NCBI RefSeq assembly: GCF_028583545.1
Contig: NZ_CP087107.1
Span: 258,501 to 322,500 of the forward strand
DNA: 64,000 bases
Direction: 5' to 3'
Origin: Methylobacterium sp. NMS14P
GTDB taxonomy: Bacteria; Pseudomonadota; Alphaproteobacteria; Rhizobiales; Beijerinckiaceae
The translations under genes were made by a program, and so were the position numbers. Every line of letters begins with the position of its first letter. Positions within the stretch are counted from its first letter, which is position 1. Below the pieces are notes generated by a model. It was not told the origin of the DNA. It searched no databases and saw only the letters and a program-made list of their open reading frames with translations. Of this stretch, positions 52,105-61,118 are shown piece after piece.

Positions 52105-52995
52105 TTGCGTCCTCCGCACGACATCCGCATCCTCAGCCAGGTGCGCTGCCACCTCGGTGAAGGACCGAGCTACGACCCGCGCACCGGCACGGCGTGGTGG
52201 GTCGATATCCTGGAAGCGCGCCTGTTCGAGAAACCGATCGCCAGCGCCCAGAAGGCGCTGGTCCACGTCCTGCCCGTTCAGGTCAGCGACATCGCGGCGA
52301 TCGACGGCGCCCACCAGCTGCTCTCGGCGGAGGACGGCCTCTACGTCCGGTCGATCCGGGACGGGGACATCCGGATGCTCTGCCCCCTCGAGGAGGATCT
52401 GCTCGACAACCGCTCCAACGACGGCCGCGTCCATCCGAGCGGGGCGCTGTGGATCGGCACCATGGATCGCGACGCCACCAAAGGGCGCGGCTCGATCTAT
52501 CACGTGGCCGGCACGAAGGTGCATCGCCTCTTCGGTGGCCTGACGATCCCCAACGGCATCAGCTTCTCGCCGGACGGCGCCACCGGCTACTTCGTCGATA
52601 CCGACGTCGGCGTGCTTCACCGCGTCCCGCTGGATCCGAGGACCGGGCTGCCGCGGGGGCCGGTCGCGATCCATTTCGACCATCGCGGCGGCGCGGGCGC
52701 GATCGACGGGGCCGCCGTGGATGCCGAGGGCCTGATCTGGACGGCGCGCTTCGGCGCCGGCTGCCTCGACGCCTACAGCCCCGCGGGCGAGCGGGTCCGC
52801 ACCGTCTCGGTGCCGATGCGGCAGCCGACCTGTCCGACCTTCGCGGGCCGCGACCTCGACCGCCTGCTGGTCACGTCCGCCTACGAGGGCATGGACGCGG
52901 CGGACCGCGCCGAGGATCCGGAGCACGGCCGGACCATCCTGATCGACGTGGGCGCGCGGGGGCTGCTGGAGCCGGCTTTCCGGCTCTGCGCCTGA
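52105..52995 (+). CDS. SMP-30/gluconolactonase family protein
   Basis: 296 residues from TTG 52105. The metal-dependent lactonase motif is CHLGEGPSYD (Glu19), then NDGRVHPSGALWIGTMD, LTIPNGISFSPDGATGYFVD, and IDGAAVDAEGLIWTARFGAG, all hallmarks of SMP-30/regucalcin lactonases. It should hydrolyse an aldonolactone with a bound divalent metal, likely in the cytoplasm. The start codon is supported by the position of CHLGEGP near the N-terminus. It lies 77 bp upstream of the GH15 gene on the same strand, so both may act in sugar metabolism. Confidence 0.9.
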   Translation: MRPPHDIRILSQVRCHLGEGPSYDPRTGTAWWVDILEARLFEKPIASAQKALVHVLPVQVSDIAAIDGAHQLLSAEDGLYVRSIRDGDIRMLCPLEEDLLDNRSNDGRVHPSGALWIGTMDRDATKGRGSIYHVAGTKVHRLFGGLTIPNGISFSPDGATGYFVDTDVGVLHRVPLDPRTGLPRGPVAIHFDHRGGAGAIDGAAVDAEGLIWTARFGAGCLDAYSPAGERVRTVSVPMRQPTCPTFAGRDLDRLLVTSAYEGMDAADRAEDPEHGRTILIDVGARGLLEPAFRLCA

Positions 52996-53071
52996 CTTGG
53001 CGTGTCCGGCCGAACACCGTCCCTCGCGCCCCCTCGGCCCGGGCGTCGAAGCCCAACCCTCAGGAGATTCC

Positions 53072-54901
53072 ATGACCGAATCGGGCGAGCGCCCCTATCA
53101 GCCGATCGAAGCCTACGCTCTCCTCAGCAACTGCGAGGGGTGCGCGCTCGTCGCCCGCGACGGGTCGATCGACTGGGCCTGCCTGGAGCGCTTCGACGCC
53201 GACCCGGCCTTCTCCCGGCTGCTCGACCGCCGACGCGGCGGCCAATTCTCCATCCGCCCCGAGGGTCGCTACGAGACGACGCGGCAGTACCTGAGCCGCA
53301 GCAACATCCTGGAGACCACCTTCACCACGCCGGACGGCTTCGTGACCCTGCACGACTTCATGGTCGGGCCGGAGGGCGGCCCGCACCGGCCCCTGCTGGT
53401 TCGGCACGTCAGCGGCGTGTCGGGCCGCGTCCCGATGGTGGTCGCCTACCGGCCGCTGGCGGGCTTCGCCGAGGCCTTCGCGCCGCCGCAGATCGCGGGC
53501 GGCCGGGTGACGGCACCGGGATGCCCGGGCCTCGTCGCGGATGTCGAGCTCGTGCGGGACGGCGCCGGCGCCGCCGCGCGGTTCATCCTGGACGGCGGGC
53601 AGGCGCGGAGCTTCAGCCTCTACGGCGACGCTCTGCCGGACACGCCGCCGGACGCGCGCGCCCTGATGGAGCGGACGCGCAGCGCCTGGGTGCTGTGGAC
53701 GCGGGACGCCGCCTATACCGGGCCGCTGGCGGATGAGCTGATCCGGTCGGCGCTCGTGCTCAAGGCGCTGACATACGCGCCGACGGGCGCGATGGTGGCG
53801 GCGGCCACGACCTCGCTGCCGGAGGAGATCGGCGGGATCCGCAACTGGGATTACCGGTTCTGCTGGATCCGCGACGCGTGCCTGTCCTTCTACGTCCTGA
53901 AGAAGTTCGGCATGCTGCGCGAGGCCGAGGCCTTCTTCGGGTTCGTGGCCGAACTCTGCGCGCGGGCGAAGGGGCGGCTGCGACCGCTCTACAGCGTCTC
54001 GGGCGAGGCCGATCTCGCCGAGGCCACGATCGCGCATTTCGAGGGCTGGCGGGGCAGCGCGCCGGTGCGGGCGGGCAACGAGGCCGCCGAGCAGCATCAG
54101 GCGGACGCGTACGGACAGGTGCTCGACCTGCTCTACCTCTACACACGCCTGGGCGGCACGCTCCCGGAGGCGATGCACGGGCACGGTGCCCGGCTGGCCG
54201 ACATCTCCGCCGCGCACTGGCACCGGCCCGACGCCGGCCTCTGGGAGCCGCGCAAGCCCGAGCAGCGCTACCTCCACGCGGCGATCATGAACTGGGTCGC
54301 CCTGGACCGGGCGATCCGGCTGTTCGGCCCGCGCGAGACGTGGTGCCGGGAGCGCGACCGCATCGTCGCCTGCGTGAACGGCCCGGGGATCCACCGGGAC
54401 GGCTACTACCCGCAATACCTCGGCGGGGACGACGTCGATGCCGCCCTGCTGATGGCGCCCATGGTCGGCTTCCCGGTCGACGAGGCCGCTTTCGCCCGGA
54501 CCGTGGACGTCGTCATCGAGCGCCTCGGGCACGGCCACCTCGTCTACCGCTACCGGAACGACGACGGCCTGCCCGGCCACGAGGGCACGTTCCTGCTCTG
54601 CGCCTTCTGGCTGGTCGACGCGCTGCTCTGGCTCGGCCGGGACGCGGAGGCGCGGCTGCGCTTCAACGCCCTGCGCGCCCTTCAGAACGATGTCGGCCTC
54701 TACGCCGAGGAGGTCGCGCCGGACGGCGCGTTCCTCGGGAACTTCCCGCAGGCGTTCAGCCACCTCGGCTTCATCCACAGCGCCCTGATGCTCGACCTGT
54801 TCGACCACGGCGGTCGCGCGGCGGTGCAGGGCACCTACGCCGACCGGTCCCTGCGCGAGACGGCGCTGCGCCGGACCCCGACGCTCGGCGGGCCCGACTG
54901 A
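53072..54901 (+). CDS. Glycoside hydrolase family 15 protein (glucoamylase/trehalase-like)
   Basis: 609 residues. An N-terminal beta-domain (CEGCALVARDGSIDWACLER) is followed by an (alpha/alpha)6 barrel: GGIRNWDYRFCWIRDACLSF, DAGLWEPRKPEQRY (probable general acid Glu) and LPGHEGTFLLCAFWLVDALL (probable base Glu). Bacterial GH15 enzymes of this form hydrolyse trehalose or alpha-glucosides in the cytoplasm. GLWEPR replaces the common GIWEVR. No signal peptide. The ATG is preceded by CAGGAGA. Confidence 0.9.
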   Translation: MTESGERPYQPIEAYALLSNCEGCALVARDGSIDWACLERFDADPAFSRLLDRRRGGQFSIRPEGRYETTRQYLSRSNILETTFTTPDGFVTLHDFMVGPEGGPHRPLLVRHVSGVSGRVPMVVAYRPLAGFAEAFAPPQIAGGRVTAPGCPGLVADVELVRDGAGAAARFILDGGQARSFSLYGDALPDTPPDARALMERTRSAWVLWTRDAAYTGPLADELIRSALVLKALTYAPTGAMVAAATTSLPEEIGGIRNWDYRFCWIRDACLSFYVLKKFGMLREAEAFFGFVAELCARAKGRLRPLYSVSGEADLAEATIAHFEGWRGSAPVRAGNEAAEQHQADAYGQVLDLLYLYTRLGGTLPEAMHGHGARLADISAAHWHRPDAGLWEPRKPEQRYLHAAIMNWVALDRAIRLFGPRETWCRERDRIVACVNGPGIHRDGYYPQYLGGDDVDAALLMAPMVGFPVDEAAFARTVDVVIERLGHGHLVYRYRNDDGLPGHEGTFLLCAFWLVDALLWLGRDAEARLRFNALRALQNDVGLYAEEVAPDGAFLGNFPQAFSHLGFIHSALMLDLFDHGGRAAVQGTYADRSLRETALRRTPTLGGPD

Positions 54902-54961
54902 TCGCCGCGCACCACCCGCCCCTCCCCTATCGCCACCCCTCGAGCGTCACCCGGAGTGCCC

Positions 54962-55474
54962 ATGTCCCGATCCAGCCGTCACGAAGCCCGTCTCCTGAGC
55001 GTCGACGAGGCCGATCTCGTCGCGCGCTCCCATCATCCCAGGCTCGGTGAGGCCGACGACGGCGGCTTGGCGGAGCTGGTCGCGCGCCTTCGGGCAAGCC
55101 GCGACCGCGCGCGGGATATCTCCCGCCGGCAGCGCCGCGAGCTGCGCGGCAAGGCCGCCCCGTCCGGCGCGCGCGCCGCGGCGGACAACACCGGGACCCG
55201 CCGGAAGGCCGCGGTGCTGGCGGCCGCGGTGAAGCGCGCCAGCAAGGAGAGCGAGCGCAGGCGGAACGCCCGGGCGCGCGGTCGCCTGGTCACGAGCTCC
55301 CGCAGGGCGCTGGCGCTGAAGCAGGCCGCCGGCGATCACGGACTGGCGCGACCGACCACGCGCACCGCGCACGATGGCATGCAGCCCGTGCCCAACGACG
55401 GCCTCGCACCGTCGGGTGCCCTCGACAGCGCGGGGCACGAGATCGCGCGGCGTCGCGGCGGCGGTCCGCGGTAA
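54962..55474 (+). CDS. Hypothetical protein, Arg/Ala-rich
   Basis: 170 residues. The N-terminus (RSSRHEARLLSVDEADLVA) contains a possible amphipathic helix. The middle has a strongly basic predicted helical region (RARDISRRQRRELRGKA, then KASKESERRRNARARG). No known domain. The basic coil suggests a nucleic-acid- or membrane-associated protein, but this is speculation. The start is the ATG at 54962; it follows the GH15 gene by 60 bp and may be co-transcribed. Confidence 0.65.
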   Translation: MSRSSRHEARLLSVDEADLVARSHHPRLGEADDGGLAELVARLRASRDRARDISRRQRRELRGKAAPSGARAAADNTGTRRKAAVLAAAVKRASKESERRRNARARGRLVTSSRRALALKQAAGDHGLARPTTRTAHDGMQPVPNDGLAPSGALDSAGHEIARRRGGGPR

Positions 55475-55801
55475 CGCTAGGCCCTGCCGGCTCCCGCGAG
55501 CGCTCCGGGCTGAGCCCTTCTCCCTCCGGCCACCGCCTCCGCGGCATCTCACCGGGAGCGGACAGGCCGGATCCGCCGCGCACCGCTCTTCCGGCCCCGA
55601 CCGGTCGCGGGCGCGAGCGCGGGCCTACGCCTCGGGGTCCGAGCCGGAGCGGATCGCGCGAGGTCCCCGTCGAAGCTCCCGCTCGAAAATCGCGAACGCG
55701 CGCGTCGACACCGCGACAGACGCCGTCAGTCCTGGCAGGGTGGGATGAGATCCTGGCCCTGGGCCGATGCAGAGCGCGCGCCGACAGGTGGGGGCACGAG
55801 G
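55475..55801. other. Intergenic region, nothing recognised
   Basis: 327 bases, GC-rich, with only Arg/Ser-rich open frames. No dyad or promoter stands out. Confidence 0.5.
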
Positions 55802-56020
55802 ATGTCGTCGATGCGGGGCGCCGCGCTGGTTCTCGGGACCCTTCTCGTCATCGCGACCTTCGTGTGGTTCATGTACTTCGTCCCCCTGGGATGTGCGATG
55901 AACACGACGGGTTGCCGGGAGACGTTCACCGTCTGGAGCGGCCTCGGCCTGGTCCATTTCTGGTCGCCGCTCCTGGTCGCAACCTCGGCGATCGTTTTCG
56001 GATTATCGGGCTCCAAGTAG
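55802..56020 (+). CDS. Small two-helix membrane protein of unknown function
   Basis: 72 residues. Two membrane helices: MRGAALVLGTLLVIATFVWF and VHFWSPLLVATSAIVFGLSG. The loop between them is polar with two Cys (GCAMNTTGCRETF) that could pair in the periplasm. The frame is open upstream to 55745 but the ATG at 55802 gives a tidy first helix. The hydrophobicity pattern is unlike a shadow frame. No family recognised. Confidence 0.6.
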   Translation: MSSMRGAALVLGTLLVIATFVWFMYFVPLGCAMNTTGCRETFTVWSGLGLVHFWSPLLVATSAIVFGLSGSK

Positions 56021-56655
56021 ATTGGCGGCATCATCGGATATCGATGGATGCGCACCGAGTCTCACAGTCGTCGACCGATCCGGTCGGGAGCGACGCGGTG
56101 GTCGTTGAGGCCCAGGCGAGCCCTGCGGTCGGGATCGTGGCGATGGCCGAGCAGACGTTCCCGTGACCGTGCCGGCGGGTCACAGCTCAACTTGCCGGCG
56201 GGGGGCGGCCCGTGCGAGGCGTCGCGTGCGACACTGCATGACGTGAGTTGATCCGCCGATCACATGACCCGCACCGTCGACCAGATCCGCGCGCGGCCCC
56301 GTTGCGGCGAGACGCAAGATCGGCGCGGACCGAGCGAGGCCTCCGTGGCGGACGGGCCTGCCCGCGACCGGACGCTCACCGCGCGAGTCCCGATCCTCGT
56401 CCCTCTTATCCGTGCGTGCACGCTCGATCGCGCCCGCACTCCGACGACCGCCGATCCGCGCCTCCGCTGTCGCGGCCAGGATGGCGTTCGCCGGCCAGAG
56501 CGGGATGCCGGTCCACACCGGTCTCGGCATCGGACAGTCCCGGTGAACGGGCGAGAACGGGACTGGGCCGCCCACGGCAACATCGCGCCGGCGCCTGCCG
56601 GACGAGCCGCGGCCCGCGAGGCGGGACCGCTCGCGACCACAGGGAAGGTACGGGA
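56021..56655. other. Intergenic region with Arg-rich open frames
   Basis: 635 bases. A 131-residue frame (56264-56659) ends in the ATGA overlapping the next gene's start but is Arg/Pro-rich, lacks a ribosome site and has no domain. I do not support it as a gene. Nothing else recognised. Confidence 0.45.
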
Positions 56656-57006
56656 ATGATCATCTGGTCCGGCTGGGGAATGCTGACGGCCCTGATCGCG
56701 GCGGCGGGCCTCATCGGCAGCGTGCTGCTGGATCCGGCGCTCGCCCGCCTGGGCGTCCCGACGCCCACGGGAGTCATCCTCGTGTGGGTCGTGGCTGCGG
56801 GCTTCAACTGGTGGCTCGGCACACGGCTGAACGGCCGGCCGGGCCGCGAGCTGCTCGACCCGCGCACGGGGCAGACGGTGATCCTGCGCCCGCGCCACAC
56901 CCTGTTCTGGATCCCGATGCAGTACTACTCGGTGCTGATGGTTCTGCTCGGGCTGCTCGCCGTGATCGGCGCGATGCACGCCGGCGCGCCGGGCCGGTCG
57001 GCCTGA
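56656..57006 (+). CDS. Small membrane protein of unknown function
   Basis: 116 residues with three probable membrane helices: SGWGMLTALIAAAGLIGSVL, PTGVILVWVVAAGFNWWLG and YYSVLMVLLGLLAVIGAM. Between the second and third is a conserved-looking polar loop RELLDPRTGQTVILRPRHTL with the pattern LDPxTGQ. It starts at ATG 56656. Probably an inner-membrane protein; the function is unknown. Confidence 0.7.
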   Translation: MIIWSGWGMLTALIAAAGLIGSVLLDPALARLGVPTPTGVILVWVVAAGFNWWLGTRLNGRPGRELLDPRTGQTVILRPRHTLFWIPMQYYSVLMVLLGLLAVIGAMHAGAPGRSA

Positions 57007-57181
57007 TGGGGTCCCGCCGCGCCGCGGGTGCGCGGCCGGGACCTCTCCGAGACCCCTCCGGGGCCGACCGTGTCGCGGTCGCCGCCCCGCTACGGTCGGC
57101 GCGCGGGTCTCACCGCGCGCCTCCGACCGCGTGCCCGGCGGCGCTCGACGCCGCGGCGCAGGTCCGAGGCCCGTGACGGCT

Positions 57182-57475
57182 CTAGGGACAGTCCGGCACG
57201 TCCGGTACCGCGTCGAAGGCCTGCGGTCCCGGCTGGGTCCGGGAGCGGGCGACGAGGCGGACCATGACCCGGCATTCAACCGCCCGGACGCGGTAGCGCG
57301 CCTCGTCGACGCGCTCGACCGCATCGATCGGGCGCGATCCCAAGACCCGCGCGGCCGCCTCCGCGACGGCCTGGACTTCGCGCACGCGCTGCCAGGACGG
57401 CGGCAGGGCGGCCTGGGCGGTCGTCGGGAGCAGCGCGAGCGCCGTCGCGCGTAGCCAGCGCCGCGCAGCCATCAT
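57182..57475 (-). CDS. Small exported protein of unknown function
   Basis: 97 residues from the first of two adjacent ATGs. A signal peptide MAARRWLRATALALLPTTAQ with cleavage near TAQAA leads to a helix (SWQRVREVQAVAEAAARVLG) and a strand-rich end with VECRVMVRL and a C-terminal DVPDCP (two Cys). It follows another exported hypothetical on the same strand by 129 bp. No function can be assigned. Confidence 0.62.
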   Translation of the reverse strand: MMAARRWLRATALALLPTTAQAALPPSWQRVREVQAVAEAAARVLGSRPIDAVERVDEARYRVRAVECRVMVRLVARSRTQPGPQAFDAVPDVPDCP

Positions 57476-57604
57476 GCCCGGGCCTTGCGGGCCCTGTCGG
57501 GAGCCGACACCGGCGCCGGAGCAGCGGCCCGGATCGGCCGGAACGCGAAGAGCCGAAGGCGTCGGCGCACGGGCGTCTCTCCGTTCAGGCGGCATGGACG
57601 AACC

Positions 57605-58225
57605 TCAGCGAACCGCGAAGACGGAGGCCGGCGCCCCGTAGCGCCGGTCCCAGCCGTCCCAGGCCACGTCGGTCGGTCCCACGGCGAAATCGACGACCCG
57701 CCAGCCGTTCCCGTCCTGGCGCAGCAGCGCGGCGTAGTCGTTCGAGTCCAGATCGTCCGCCGCGCGCGCGAGGGGGCGGCCGTCGGGCCGCTGCATCCGC
57801 GCGAACAGGAAGGCCCAGGGACCGACGCGGTTGAGGGCGTGCACGACGAACTGCACCGGCTGTCCGCGCCCGGCCTCGGCGGGGCCCCGGGCGGCATCGA
57901 GCAGCGCGCGCCGCGCCGCGCCCTGCGGGGTCTCCGTCCCGGCCCGTGCAGGCTGTCCGGCGCCGTCGTCGCAGGGCTGCCAGGTCCGCTGGGCGCCGAC
58001 GTCGCCTGGGCGCCCGTAGCACCAGCCCGCGGCGGCGAGCCGGCGATCCAGGGCGTCGCGCCGTTCGCAGGCCGCCCGGGTGCGCGGATCGTCGCCGGAG
58101 CCGCCGCGGCACAGGCCGTTGGCCGTGCTCCAGTCCCGGAGGAGCGCCGGCACCGGTTCGGCGCGCGGCGAGGTCGGCGCCGTCATCACGAAGGCGCCGA
58201 GCGCGCCGACGAGCAGTGTTCGCAT
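57605..58225 (-). CDS. Exported protein of unknown function
   Basis: 206 residues. A signal peptide (MRTLLVGALGAFVMTAPTSP, cleavage near PRAE) precedes a Cys-containing domain (NGLCRGGSG, RAACERRDALD, AAGWCYGRPG, WQPCDDG; four Cys, probably two disulfides). A C-terminal part has LLRQDGNGWRVVDFAVGPTD, reminiscent of domains of Methylobacterium exported proteins of unknown role. The start is ATG 58225 at the signal peptide; the frame runs to 58375. Confidence 0.72.
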   Translation of the reverse strand: MRTLLVGALGAFVMTAPTSPRAEPVPALLRDWSTANGLCRGGSGDDPRTRAACERRDALDRRLAAAGWCYGRPGDVGAQRTWQPCDDGAGQPARAGTETPQGAARRALLDAARGPAEAGRGQPVQFVVHALNRVGPWAFLFARMQRPDGRPLARAADDLDSNDYAALLRQDGNGWRVVDFAVGPTDVAWDGWDRRYGAPASVFAVR

Positions 58226-58578
58226 GGTCAGGCCTCTCCGGCTCGCGTCGGGCCCGCGCGGCCACCACCGGGGGCACCGGCGTCGGCACGCCCGACCGCG
58301 CGTCTCCGTACCGGCGTCTCCCGACCGCGCGCCGGCCCCCGGATTGCCGACGGATTTCCCGTGATCCTCTGTCATCCCCTGCGCTCCCCGCGTCGGCCGG
58401 TCTCACGTCAGCCCTGAGCCCGCCAGACCAGGTTCCGCGCGCGTCCGTGGCGCCGATGTCGGGCGCGCGGCGGGACCTGTCGAGGGGATCGGCGCCGTGG
58501 CGGCTCGGGCGCGCGCCGCCGCGGCGGTGGCAACCCGTTCCGCCGGAGGGTGTTGGGTCCCCCGGAGGTCGTTTCCGA
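58226..58578. promoter_or_regulatory. Divergent promoter region
   Basis: 353 bases between the exported-protein gene (minus) and the FAD monooxygenase (plus). No gene is supported. A CGGAGG ribosome site precedes the monooxygenase start by 10 bases. I see no regulator-size dyad. Confidence 0.4.
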
Positions 58579-59775
58579 ATGGCGCGTCGCATCCTGATCA
58601 CCGGCGCCAGCATCGCAGGCAACACCGCCGCTTGGTGGCTCGGCCGCAGCGGCTTCGACGTGACCGTCGTCGAGCGCGCGCCCGCCTTCCGGGACGGCGG
58701 GCAGAACATCGATGTGCGCGGCGTCGGCCGCGCGGTGCTGCGCCGGATGGGCCTGGAGCGGGCGGCCCTCGACAGCGGCACCGGCGAGGAGGGGACGGCC
58801 TGGATCGACGATCAGGGGCGGGTCGCCGCACGATTCGACGTCGCCGGGTCCGCGGGCGACGGCCCGACCGCCGAGATGGAGATCCTGCGCGGCGACTTGG
58901 CCCGCCTTCTCTACGAGCCGGCCCGGGAGCGGGCCCGCTACCGCTTCGGCGACCGCGTGGCCCGCGTCGCGGAGGACGGGGACGCGGTCGCCGTCACCTT
59001 CGCGGGCGGCGACACGGAACGCTACGAGGCGGTGATCGTGGCGGAGGGCGTGGGCTCATCGACCCGCGAGCTCGTCTTCCCCGGGGAGAACGCGCCGCGC
59101 TGGATGGATCTGACCATCGCCTACTTCACGATTCCCCGAACCCCCGACGACGACCGGATGTGGCGCTGGTTCAACGCGACGGGCGGGCGCAGCATCTCGC
59201 TGCGGCCGGACCAGCACGGCACCACGCGCGCGATGCTGACGCTCCGTCAGCCGCCCGGCGGCGAGCAGAACTGGGATATCGCCCGGCAGAAGGCCTTCCT
59301 GCGGGCGCGTTTCGAGGGTGCCGGGTGGCAGGCCGAGCGCGTCGTGGCGGGTTTGGACGGGACGGACGATTTCTACCTCGACGTCCTGCGCCAGGTGCGG
59401 ATGAAGCGCTGGTCGTCCGGCCGCGTCGTGCTGACCGGCGACGCGGCCTGGTGCGCGACGCCGCTCGCGGGGATCGGCACGACCCTGGCGGTCACCGGCG
59501 CCTGCGTGCTGGCCGGCGAGCTGGCGCGCACGGACACGGTCGCGGCGGCCTTCGCGGCTTACGAACGGGTCATGCGCCCGTATGTCGAGAAGGCGCAGAA
59601 TGTCCCCAAACTGGCGCCGAAACTCATGAACCCGCGCACGCGGATCGGCATCCGCCTCCTCCACACGGCCCTGAACGTCGCGAGCTGGCCCGCCATTCGC
59701 CGCGCCACCGCGAAGCTGTTCGACGGGCGCTCGGACGAGCCCGATCTCGCCGCTTATGTCGGTCGATCGGCTTGA
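58579..59775 (+). CDS. FAD-dependent monooxygenase, TetX/PHBH-like
   Basis: 398 residues. The N-terminal FAD motif is ITGASIAGNTAA (GASIAG at residues 9-14), with ERAPAFRDGGQNIDVRG next. The second FAD motif is VLTGDAAWCATPLAGIGTTL, where GDA-x-xx-P-xxG is typical of antibiotic- and aromatic-hydroxylating monooxygenases. Class A enzymes use NAD(P)H and O2. The pattern with GQNIDVRG resembles TetX-like and other natural-product hydroxylases. No regulator or exporter is adjacent, so a substrate cannot be given. A long in-frame extension upstream is not coding. Confidence 0.85.
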   Translation: MARRILITGASIAGNTAAWWLGRSGFDVTVVERAPAFRDGGQNIDVRGVGRAVLRRMGLERAALDSGTGEEGTAWIDDQGRVAARFDVAGSAGDGPTAEMEILRGDLARLLYEPARERARYRFGDRVARVAEDGDAVAVTFAGGDTERYEAVIVAEGVGSSTRELVFPGENAPRWMDLTIAYFTIPRTPDDDRMWRWFNATGGRSISLRPDQHGTTRAMLTLRQPPGGEQNWDIARQKAFLRARFEGAGWQAERVVAGLDGTDDFYLDVLRQVRMKRWSSGRVVLTGDAAWCATPLAGIGTTLAVTGACVLAGELARTDTVAAAFAAYERVMRPYVEKAQNVPKLAPKLMNPRTRIGIRLLHTALNVASWPAIRRATAKLFDGRSDEPDLAAYVGRSA

Positions 59776-59836
59776 ACCGGCACCTCGGCACCCGAACGCC
59801 GCGCGGCTTTCCCGCACGCGCTCGGATCTCCGCGGC

Positions 59837-60595
59837 TCAGCAGGAATCGGATCCCAATCGGGTCTCGACGCGCGCGAGCATGGCGAGGGCATCACCGATC
59901 GCCGCAAACTCCGCGGTGTTGTCGAAGATGCACCACGCGCGACGGCCGAGGGCCCTGTGCTCTCCGAGGCGCTCCTCGATCCGGGACAGGACGCGCGGTT
60001 CGTACGCCGAGTAGTACATCCGTGGCGAGCCGTGGAGCCGGTAGTAGACGAGGTTCGGCCAGCCGCCGGGGACGGCGGCGTCACGGACCGGCGCGGGGTC
60101 GGCCGCGACACGGGCGATCGCGAGGCCGACGAGCAGGCGATCGACGTCCTGGGTGAACCACGTGGCGTGGCGCGGTTCGCAGACGATGTCGCCCGGGAAG
60201 TGCCGCCGGAATCCCGTCAGGAAGGTCGCCGCAGAGGGGAGGTCGAAGGCCAGACTCGGCGGGAGCTGGAGCAGCAGCGGCCCGAGTTTCGTCCCGAGGC
60301 CCGCGACCTCCCCGAGGAAGCGCGCGAGGGGCTCGTCCGCGCCGATGAGGCGCCGCTCGTGCGTGACCGATCGCGGCACCTTCACGGCGAAGCGGAACCC
60401 GTCCGGCACCGCCGCGGCCCATTTCGCGTAGGTCGTCACCCGGTGGGGCCGATAGAAGGAGGTGTTGATCTCGACCGCGGAAAAGCGCTGTCCGTACCGC
60501 TCCAGATGGCTGCCCGCCTCTGGGAATCGCGGCGCGTAGGCTCTGGGCAGGCTCCAGCCCGCGGTCCCGACGGCGATGGCGTCTGATGGATACAT
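59837..60595 (-). CDS. DUF72 domain protein
   Basis: 252 residues. The family is recognised from VGTAGWSLP near the N-terminus, YGQRFSAVEINTSFYRPHRV, FRFAVKVPRSVTHERRL and LPPSLAFDLPSAATFLTGFR, then CEPRHATWF and YYRLHGSPRMYYSAYE. The TIM-barrel fold has unknown function, possibly nuclease- or glycan-related. The ATG at 60595 gives the correct N-terminus, although the frame extends to 61426. It is convergent with the FAD monooxygenase. Confidence 0.9.
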   Translation of the reverse strand: MYPSDAIAVGTAGWSLPRAYAPRFPEAGSHLERYGQRFSAVEINTSFYRPHRVTTYAKWAAAVPDGFRFAVKVPRSVTHERRLIGADEPLARFLGEVAGLGTKLGPLLLQLPPSLAFDLPSAATFLTGFRRHFPGDIVCEPRHATWFTQDVDRLLVGLAIARVAADPAPVRDAAVPGGWPNLVYYRLHGSPRMYYSAYEPRVLSRIEERLGEHRALGRRAWCIFDNTAEFAAIGDALAMLARVETRLGSDSC

Positions 60596-60661
60596 GGAAT
60601 ACCGCTCGCGGCCGAAGTCGGGCCGGCCCGACCGGCGATCGGTAGACCGGGATCTGCGCGC

Positions 60662-61024
60662 ATGCGAGCGCTCGACGAGGTGTTCGACCGTCTCCCGCAA
60701 TCCGCGCTCCGTCGACGCTTCCGGCTGGCGACCGCCGATCGGGTCTACCTTCGGGAGAAGGGATTCCCGACGGTCCTGGACCACGCGCGGGACTTCGTTC
60801 GGCGACGCCTCGCACCCGCCGAGCCGAGGAACGACGGCAAGCAGACGCCCTTTCGCGGTCATCCCGTCTTCACGGCGCAGCACGCGACGGCGACCTGCTG
60901 CCGGGGCTGTCTGGCCAAGTGGCACGCGATCCCCACCGGCCGGGAATTGACCGCCGCCGAGCAGGCCCACGTGGTCGCGGCGATCGCGCGCTGGCTGCGC
61001 TCCGAGGACGCCGAGGCCGCCTGA
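60662..61024 (+). CDS. DUF4186 family protein
   Basis: 120 residues. The family core is clear: FRLATADRVYLREKGFPTVL, DFVRRRLAPAEPRNDGKQTP, then GHPVFTAQHATATCCRGCLA and IPTGRELTAAEQAHVV. The conserved QHATATCCRGCL with three Cys and His may bind a metal. Function unknown; it occurs in many bacteria. It is divergent from DUF72 across 66 bp, so the two could share a promoter region. Confidence 0.92.
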   Translation: MRALDEVFDRLPQSALRRRFRLATADRVYLREKGFPTVLDHARDFVRRRLAPAEPRNDGKQTPFRGHPVFTAQHATATCCRGCLAKWHAIPTGRELTAAEQAHVVAAIARWLRSEDAEAA

Positions 61025-61118
61025 GGCGCGCCCGGGACTCGGCGGCCGGGGCACCGAGACGGGGCGAAGCCGCCGTCGCGGTCGAGCGCCGCAAGCCAGT
61101 CCCTCGCGCCGGGGCGCT

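Noticed and set aside
56264..56659. 131-residue plus-strand frame whose stop overlaps the next ATG
   Set aside because: Arg/Pro-rich, no ribosome site, no domain; the ATGA overlap is likely chance.
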